A stretch of 64,000 bases of DNA from Vermamoeba vermiformis (lineage: Eukaryota > Tubulinea > Echinamoebida), in the NCBI GenBank assembly GCA_045837725.1, contig JBEWZL010000239.1, positions 310,001 through 374,000 of the forward strand. Direction: 5' to 3'. Under the pieces are notes generated by a model, which worked only from the letters and a program-made list of their open reading frames with translations, was not told the DNA's origin and did no database searches. This document shows, one piece after another, positions 56,433 to 64,000 of this stretch (within the stretch, counting starts at the first letter, position 1; every line of letters starts with the position of its first letter). Both the position numbers and the translations under genes were made by a program.

Positions 56433-59400
56433 TCATAAAGGCACGATCAGCGAGTTGTGTAACGTCTTTTCTTCTTTCTTCTTATTCTGCTTAGGCGGTT
56501 TTTTCTCCTTAATTTTAATCTCGTCGCCGAACATTTTCACCATCATCTCGCAAGAATCTGATACGGCTCGTTTAGCGCCACTCACAAGTTGACCAAAGTT
56601 CATGAATCCGTGAGGCAAGGACTTGTACAAATGATACTCGTACTTCTTGCCAATCTTCTCTAGTCTATATCTGAACCTCGTAGTGTCGTCAAGTAACGGA
56701 TCCAAGCCAGCCGAAACAATAGTGAGGCGATCCGGCAATTGTTTCAGCAACTCGTCTGAAGCGTACAAGGGCGAGATGAGCGGATCTGTTCGTGGATTGA
56801 TATCTGGCGGGACGTAGGCTTGAAGGCAAACCATAAGGAAGTAGTACGGAATGACGATATCGTTCATGTAGAGGCAACGAGAGGGTGTAACAGTTGGAGA
56901 CACATCCACTGCTGGATAAAACATTACGAGACCGTCTGGCTTTCGTACGCCTTCCATAATAGCCTAATAACAATATATTAATGATACGTCGTTATAACAT
57001 TCAACTGAGGAGTCCCCAATAATTACCTTCAAAGTGACAGTCAATGCGAAGTTTCCACCAGCACTGTCACCCGTGACAATAATCTTGCTGGGCTTAATAC
57101 CTATAAACAAGATTAGGGGCCGCAAGCTAATATAAATACTATAGGTCCGTACCCAATGGGTTTCCTTCTAATAGCCAGCGATAGACATAAAAACACTCTT
57201 CTAGCGCGAGAGGGTATTGAGCTTCAGGAGCTAGCGTGTAATCGACCGAGAACACAATGGCCGATGTTTCTTTGGCCCATTCACGCAAATATACCTCGTG
57301 AGTGGCAGCGTTGCCTGACACGAAACCTCCTCCGTGGAAATGAAGAATGATCGGCACGGGCACAGGCTCTTCTCCTTGCGCGTAGACAGGCAAGTGTGCT
57401 GATGACTTGCGTCGCTCTTCTTCTTCTTGACGCTTTAACTCAGCTAGTCTTTCTTTCTTCTCACGTTCTTCTTTCAATAGTGAATCGGTGCGATCAGTAA
57501 ACTTCATCCTAACATCAATCGTAAGAACATTTCTATCGATCAGACGCACGTGCATCAGTAAGTACCTTTCTTTCCACGCCTGTTTGTCCTTGAACTCGTT
57601 TTCGATAAGAATCTCGTATGATTTGCTTCTTGGTCGCTCTTTCTTTTGAACAGTGATGCCAAGCACAGGGTCATCGTTGATTCGCTTAGCGTAAATGACA
57701 CGTGTCTTTTCGTTGTCACTGTCGGACGAATTTGATTGGCTGCTACCTTTGCGCGAATGTCTGTGATGCTCTGTGTGCTCTTTCTGCTCTCTGAGTTCTC
57801 GGTTATTGTTGTTGTTACCATTAGCCCCATTAGCAACTTCAGTCGTGTATGACTTGGCTTCAGAATGCACGTGCTCTTTCTTTGCCTCGTCTTTTGACAG
57901 CGTCAGGTGTGTCTTTTCAGCGACCTCCTTGTCAGTCACGACAACTTCTTTGCTGTCTCGTTTAGTCAAAGGTGAGGCACCGACTAACGGCAAATCGGAT
58001 TTGTTTGGCTTGTCGTCCTCGGGCGAAATGACTTTGCTCGTCTTGACCGTTGAAACTTCGACTTTATCTCCTTTTTTGGTAACAGTCGTTGACTCAGTTA
58101 CTTTCCTAGAATAAGAATTAGTGCCACGAGTCATTTTTTAATGAGAAGATATGACTTACTTTACAGTGGTCTTCAACTCTTTCGGGATCTTGAATGGCAA
58201 TGGAACAGCTGAAACAATCCTCACGGGGATAGGTCCGCCATTAGGACGTTGAACAACGATTCGTTCGCTCACTTTGGAAAGTTGTTTGTTGACGACATTT
58301 AATAGCCGGCCAACAGTACTTTCCTCATCAAAGTGCCACAGTTGTTTGAGCAGTTCAATATTTGCTTCTTTTTGGCATAATTCTTGTTGCTAAAAACAGT
58401 CGAATTAATTCTCCGAACCACTGCAAATATTCCGATCGGACTTACCAAGCGAGTATTGTTTCGCCAAAGTGTACCGAGGGTGCTCGTAGCTAATGAAAAT
58501 GGCTTGAATATACCCTCGCGCTTATATGTTTTTCCGACTACGGAGAATAAGAAGTTCATAGCTTCTTTTAGCTTTACAAGCCCGTCATCATACTAAAGAT
58601 AGAAAATCAATTCAAATTCGGCAAATAATAAATTTTGAATTTCAACGGAAGATCGTGTAACTCTGTAAATAAGTAGTAATATATTGCATTGTATTTAATG
58701 GTTACCTTGTACCAAAAAGGTTGGACGAATAAGCCGGATTTAACGATGTCCAGAATATCTTCATTTTTGAATTTGTCGTTATCGTATGATGTTAAAGTCA
58801 TTACAGGAAGTACTCGCGCCTACAATAAAAAATGTGTTCAATAAAAATTTCGAATTTTTCTAAGGCCTACAAAGCGACTTTATGATTTTTAAATTGCAAT
58901 ATTAAAGCCAAAAATAATAATTACCAAGGTGAGCAAATCTTCGTGGAAATATTCGATGTCTTCCAATATAGCGCCTTTTTTCCAATTTCTAGCAATTTTT
59001 TGGTCGATCGACTCGTCTGGAGGGATGTCGGGTAGCTTCTCGATGGTTTTCCGCATAACATTCAATGCACGCCTTAGTTGGTAAAAATATACTTCCCAAC
59101 CTCCTCGGCAATCATATTTACAATTCTTTCTTTCGCTTAAGTCGCGTAGATGCTCGGCCAATACTTCAAACGTATCCAAAACCTTTAGCAACCATTGTGT
59201 AGTTGATTTACTTTTGTTGAGGTAAAAATTAAGCTTTCTATGAGTGAGTGCAATATTATCCTTGGTCGTTCCGAGCATAGTCGTCGCGATCCAGATAATA
59301 CTGAGATTCGGAAGATCTTCATCCAGCTCTGAATGATCGTTATTTATGTTGATGTTGTTAATACTTCGTTTGGAAGTTGTTTTTGGTGAATTTTTCTCCA

Positions 59401-59452
59401 TATTTACAGGTTGCTGTGGTTTACCATAGCTTTTTTGCTTTAAATTTGACAT
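56433..59452 (-). CDS. LIPE: Hormone-sensitive lipase-like esterase with long regulatory linker
   Basis: Neutral lipase of the HSL (GDXG) family, acting on diacylglycerol/cholesteryl esters in the cytosol or on lipid droplets. N-terminal exons encode an HSL-N-like helical domain (EVYFYQLRRALNVMRKTIEK, LKEAMNFLFSVVGKTY). The catalytic part has the oxyanion motif LHFHGGGFVSGNA, VFSVDYTLAPEAQYPLAL, nucleophile VTGDSAGGNFALT, Asp DPLLDDTTRF and His LPHGFMNFGQ. Between them lies a Lys/Glu/Ser-rich linker of roughly 200 residues (for example HRHSRKGSSQSNSSDS) that looks phosphorylatable. An internal Met at 58134 is inside an intron; the true join is TVK to KVTESTT, checked. The C-terminus is lysine-rich. 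Confidence 0.88.
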
Positions 59453-59566
59453 TTTTTACGTTTTTTCAATTTTAAACGGGCCCGTTCCCAAAAATTTAGT
59501 GGCCCGATATTTTGTAAGTTAGAATAAATTCAAATAATGCATGTAGTGTCCTATTGCAAAGTCGCT

Positions 59567-62500
59567 TTATTGCGATTTGTTTACGGCATTCCATCGGCCT
59601 TGATCTTCAAGGATTAAAACATCGTAGAATGGTTCAACTGTCTTAACAATCACCTCTATCGTTTCAGACTTCTTATGAGGTCGCTTTGTCATCATTTTCA
59701 CTTGCAAGCCAAAATTCAAGAGCATAACGGTGATTTCCGACTTCGCATCTCCGCCTTCCATAACAAAGGCTTTAAACGGCAACTTCGGCGATGTCTTGAC
59801 TTGCTCGGCGATGCATTGAAGGACCCAGAATCGTTCGCTCAATCGCTGCAAGTTTTGGATGTCCGTCAATCGATTACTGACCGCGGGAATAAGTTGGATA
59901 AGATCATATTCCGTTATGGGCGCAATTTCCTTTCGTAATATGGACTTGATTTGATAATGATTGAGAAGATCCCCATATCTACGAAGCGGTGAAGTCACTT
60001 GGCAGTAGCCCGAAAGACCCAAGCCTTGGTGGATGCTGCGCTTGGATGTGATGGTCATTGGACCTAACCCCTTCGAGTTCTCCATTTGCTCTACGATAAT
60101 CATAGGTCGCTTCATGAGTTCCTTTGACTCGTCAATGTCTTCTTGCATCAAGCCGTTGCTAGCCTTTTGGGTCGATTTGCTGATGCGAGGCTGAGTGCGG
60201 AAGAGACCCGGGACCTTGTTGTGGAATAAAAAGTCCGCAGCTACTTCACCGGCAAGGAGCATGAATTCAGTGATGATGCCACGAGAGTTCTTAGTAAAGT
60301 CGTGGCTAATACGGTAGTTGATCTTCGCATCTCCCTTCTCGTGGTCGATCTTGATGTCGGGTCTCGGGATATTAGAGAATACGGCACCTCTCTCGGTTCT
60401 AAGCAATCTTCTGCGGCGTGCCATATCTTCAAACTTCTTCAGCACGTTCAGATAGTTAGCTTTGACAGATTTGAGTCGCTCGTCAAAAACTGGCTTATTA
60501 AAGAGAATGTTGTCCAACTCTTCGTAGGTTAATCGATGCACATTCTCTACTAAGCTCGGTGTAACGAAGTACCGCTCAACAGCACCATCAGGCGAGAGCT
60601 TGATAGAGAAAGTCAGCACCGAGGATTGTTTGCCTGGCAGAATGCTCAAGAGCTGCTCGCTGAGAGAATCAGGCAACATGTGGAACGTTCGATCGGGCAA
60701 GAAGATAGAGCTGCAGCGTAGACGTGCTAGCTTGTCAAGTGGGTCTCCCATCTGGATGTAGCGCGTGGGATCAGAGACGTGGATGTACAACCAGTCATCG
60801 CCGACATCGTCCGTAAACAAGCTGATAGCATCATCTACGTCGGTGTGCGCGAGGTTGTTGTCAATTGCGAAGACAGGCATCTGAGTAAGGTCTCGTCTGA
60901 TATTCTTGTCAGGATCTACGTAACGGTTAGTTTTTTATTTGCGGCGGGAATAGAGTCTAAATACCTGGATAAGGGTCATTGACGATTTCGCTAGCGGATT
61001 GGATGGCTTCTTGAGGGTAGGCCAATGGGAATGCTGTAAAGCGCAGGACGTGTGGGTTTTCTAACGGGTGCCAGATGCCGAGTTTGGCTAGCAGGTGGAA
61101 CGCGTCGAGCGGGCGAGCACCAAAGCCCAGTGGCTCCAAGAACTCTTTTGATATGGTTGGATCGACCACCTCCCACGAGGTCTTCAAGGCATAGCTCTTC
61201 AACTCGGTCATAAAGTCTGGATCTGTGTCCTTGTTGAACTCGATCTTCTGTTCGGGTATCTTTCCGTCAATCATATCGAGCTTCATCTTCAGTCTTTCAA
61301 CAAAAGCTTTGCGCGCCTGCTTGTGTTTCTTCATTCCTTCTTCAACAACACGGATCGAAGCCAGTTCTTCTTCAGATTTGACTTCGAACGTGCCACGCGA
61401 TCCGGTAAAGAAGTACAGAGGGTGTGAGGCGAGTACAGTATGCGCGACATAGACTTTGAACGCATCGATCTCCTCTAAAATAAAAGAGGTGAGTACTAAG
61501 GCAAAAAAAGAAATGGGTGGTGGAGGTCCAAAGCTCCCAAAGGTTCTCCGTTCGAACGGATCCAATCTATCGAATTGAAACTAACAAGTATGGTATAATG
61601 TGCTATTATTGGCGCGATTTACCGGGCCGCTACTAAACAGGCACCGAAACTATGGTCGTTCTGTAAATCCAATTTGTCGTAGAAACTATCTTCTAGATTT
61701 AGGGCCTAAGAATGATCAACGTGATTTCAATCGAAATTTGTTTTGTATTGTCTATATACAAATTTCATACGGAACTTGCTGCATAGATGAAGATGATGTA
61801 GAAGTGAATTGCTTGCAAATGCAACTTTCACTCCACCACCCTACATCCAGCTCGGTCGCGAGATTAATTTATTGTTCAGCCAAAAACACGCCAAATTTTG
61901 TTTTGGGAATCAGAACGCTGTCTCGGTGCACTGGATAAGCATTGGGCTCGAGGATATTGATTTGGAAGGAAATATAAGACCTCAAAGCGAAATGGAACGG
62001 ATTTGAAGAATTTCGGAAAGTTCAATCTGGGAGGAATGGGACCTTTAAATAATTCTTTAAATGATCACTTACCATTGGGAAATAATATAGGTGCGATTTT
62101 ATGGCCTGAAGTTAATTTTACGCCTTGTTGAACCAAGTCTTTCCATATCTCCTCGACAATTTGCTCATCGAACTTTGCGGCGAGCTTCTTAGCCTCGCCT
62201 TCTTGGCTGCGCACCTGTTCGTGTGATAAAGGCACGGGTTCTTTGGGCCATTGGAACGAGAGTTGATATTTGTTGATCTTCTCCTCTTTGCCTTGCTGAT
62301 TTACGATCGCCCAGTGTCTGCGACCCATTGGACGTTGAATAATGCCAACATATCGTCTTCCATAAACGATATACTCGATGGGCGTGTCTTTATCTTCATA
62401 AGTGAATGACTCCGGATCTATGGCTACCTTGCCAACAAAATCCAGGTCTCTCACCGTGCAGAAAATTCGCAAAAATTTAGAAGCGGCCTTTTTCGGTGTT

Positions 62501-62607
62501 TTGAGTTGAGTGGGCAATATGCTGATATTATTGTTTATGAATATCAAATTATTTCCATTATTTTTCAAGATCCTTCTCGATGCTGCTCTGCACAACTGTC
62601 GTATCAT
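59567..62607 (-). CDS. Mitochondrial RNB-domain exoribonuclease (RNase II / DSS1-like)
   Basis: 3'-5' exoribonuclease. The N-terminus (MIRQLCRAASRRILKNNG) looks like a mitochondrial presequence. Exon 1 continues to GHKIAPILFPNG and joins, over an unusually long intron of about 600 nt, to EEIDAFKVYVAHTVLASHPL. The RNB core begins MPVFAIDNNLAHTDVDDAIS, with the catalytic D.....D.DD, and continues DWLYIHVSDPTRYI, DRTFHMLPDSLSEQLLSI and LGLSGYCQVTSPLRRYGDLL. The C-terminus is an S1-like strand region without a clear S1 motif. It probably acts in mitochondrial RNA turnover, like yeast Dss1. Divergent from VPS15 by 180 bp. Confidence 0.88.
61600..62006 (+). pseudogene. Antisense protein-like stretch inside the long RNB intron
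   Basis: Two overlapping plus-strand frames are open within the minus-strand gene's intron. One has RRNYLLDLGPKNDQRDFNRN and IDEDDVEV; the other, starting near 61800, has ATFTPPPYIQLGREINLLFS and VHWISIGLEDIDLEGNIRPQ, ending at a stop at 62006. The first lacks an ATG start and the two need a frameshift or intron to join. No known family is recognised. It may be a nested gene with undetected exons, a decayed copy, or chance. Confidence 0.3.
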
Positions 62608-62787
62608 TTCATTTCAGTTTAAAAGTAGATAAATAAATATATATATACAAAAACTTCGCTAGTTCGTCCTGCTCTGGTTTACAAAATGAGCTGAACAAAA
62701 AATAACGGTCGCTTCGATCCATTTTCATTAGCGCTTGTAAATAGACAACACGTCCGAGGACGTTCTTTATATTATATATTATTATAC

Positions 62788-64000
62788 ATGGGTAGTACCT
62801 TATCTACTCAGTCTGTACAATTAGAATCGTGTTTACACGATCTGCCTGGTATAACTTACGAGGCCAGCTTGGGCAAGAGCAGATTCTTAAAGACACTTCG
62901 ATGTATTCACGATGAAGGAACAGTGCTAGTAAAAGTCTATATTAAACCAAGCTCAGGAGGGACATTGGAAAAGTATGCCGAGAAGTTGAAAGGTAGAGAA
63001 TCAATTTATTTTGAAAATAATTAAAATTAATAATTGATTGATCATGAACGTAATTAACCTTAATTTTCTATTGAATATTAGAAATCAGAAATGCTGTTTC
63101 GATTTTTCATCACCCCAATATCCTCCCGTTCCAAATTTTTATGGAGACAGAAAAAGCAGGATTTATGATCCGTCAATACTTTTACAACAATTTGCACGAC
63201 AGAATAAGGTAAAATAATATTCGATAAATTAAATATTCAAATACTAAAATTGACCTTCTAGTACTCGACCATTTCTGACGCCTATTGAGAAAAAATGGAT
63301 CACCTATCAACTTTTATCAGCAGTAGAGCGACTTCATTTTTATGGCCAATGCCACGGTGATATCAAATTAGAAAATTTCTTGCTTACGAGTTGGAATTGG
63401 GTCTATTTATCTGATTTTGCTTGTTGCAAACCAACCTACATTCCAGAGGTAATTTATCGACTATATAATTAGCATAATAATGAGAACGTCTATTAAGTTT
63501 TGATTATTTAGGATAACCCTGTCGATTTTTCGTATTTTTTCGATTCCAGTGGTCGACGTGTTTGCTACATAGCTCCTGAACGGTTCATTGCTTCAGGCAA
63601 GAAACCCAACACCGAGCAACAAGAACTCGATCCTTTAATGGACGTCTTTAGTGTCGGGTACGTATACAATCGATTCTTATATAAGTAATTGAATTCTCAT
63701 TCGTTGAATAGCTGTGCCATTGCTGAGTTTTGGTTGGACGGCGTGCCAGTGTTCAATTATTCAGAGGCCGTTAGTTTCCGTAAAAAAGAGTACGATCCCT
63801 CACAGAAGATCAATCGTATCGAGGACTTGAACGTGCGAAATCTCGTTATGTCGATGATCCAATATGACAGAGACCAACGTGCCATTTGCTCTCAAGTGAT
63901 CAAAGACTGGTACGTGGAACAATTGCCTAGCCACGCATTTGGATTTATTTTTTAATATTTTGGGTTATGTAGGACCGGCAAGCTGTTCCCAGAGTACTTC
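62788..64000 (+). CDS. VPS15: VPS15 / PIK3R4 kinase (5' part; runs off right edge)
   Basis: Regulatory kinase-like subunit of the class III PI3-kinase (VPS34) complex. MGSTLS is an N-myristoylation signal. The kinase has [29 protein letters not shown] and [12 protein letters not shown] (VPS15-type), then a degenerate catalytic loop [15 protein letters not shown] with [14 protein letters not shown], and YIAPERF. The Vps15 blocks [16 protein letters not shown] and TGKLFPEYF (across the last intron, checked) are diagnostic. Five or six exons are present; the HEAT and WD40 parts lie beyond 64000. Confidence 0.95.

Noticed and set aside
57139-58134. Separate gene start at the Met at 58134
   Set aside because: That Met is inside an intron; the phase-correct join TVK to KVTESTT makes it part of the hormone-sensitive lipase gene.
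60957-61565. N-terminal MDPFERRTFGSF as a separate exonuclease start
   Set aside because: A GTAAGT donor after 62074 and an AG acceptor at about 61475 join the exons in phase; the leader lies in the intron.

Overview
The window is nuclear DNA from an intron-rich unicellular eukaryote. Almost every gene is cut by short introns, mostly about 50-150 nt, with GTAAGT or GTACGT donors. It carries the machinery of a full eukaryotic cell: nuclear pore, spliceosome, BORC, VPS15, APC/C-degraded cyclin, ER N-glycosylation and mitochondrial import. Coding sequence is moderately AT-rich, intergenic DNA is more AT-rich, and Asn- and Gln-rich stretches are common. The gene content (CLU-domain protein, DUF829, malonyl-CoA decarboxylase, hormone-sensitive lipase, many secreted Cys-rich and PSI or EGF-like surface proteins) would fit an amoeboid protist, but I cannot fix the phylum from sequence alone.

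Left part (1-27 kb) is mostly conserved housekeeping. It holds a NUP160-like nucleoporin (3' end outside the window), a B-type cyclin, a MTHFD/FolD enzyme divergent from a mitochondrial FAD monooxygenase, and a small ubiquitin-like protein. Next come a kinase-ANTH-ArfGAP endocytic fusion, ABITRAM, two neighbouring spliceosome genes (SF3B5 and AAR2), a two-PSI-domain surface protein, a DUF829 hydrolase ending in the peroxisomal signal SKL, and a CLU-TPR-pseudokinase fusion.

Middle part (27-46 kb) looks like an accessory zone of cell-surface and secreted proteins. It contains a GPI-type protein, a four-pass membrane protein, two tandem small Cys-rich paralogs (one apparently decaying), a 73-aa secreted peptide, a larger Cys-rich secreted protein, and two type I membrane proteins. 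Interleaved are ALG5, TMEM222/RTE1, a GNAT acetyltransferase and a J-protein without the HPD motif. This zone also holds likely gene relics and a 185-bp foldback element.

Right part (46-64 kb) returns to conserved genes: an F-box-like/ARM protein, a voltage-sensor-only membrane protein, KXD1, SNRNP27, a SAM-domain protein, malonyl-CoA decarboxylase, TSR2, a hormone-sensitive lipase, a mitochondrial RNB exoribonuclease, and VPS15, which runs off the right edge.

The most interesting items are the kinase-ANTH-ArfGAP and CLU-TPR-pseudokinase fusions, the peroxisomal DUF829 protein, the voltage-sensor protein, a recurrent GATCTAAC element just upstream of 3' splice sites, a cluster of perfect hairpins at 16.17-16.31 kb, the E2F/CHR/Myb-like module before the cyclin, and the paralog pair in which an alternative splice acceptor would bypass a frameshift. 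Exon joins marked 'checked' below were verified for reading phase by hand; the others are approximate.
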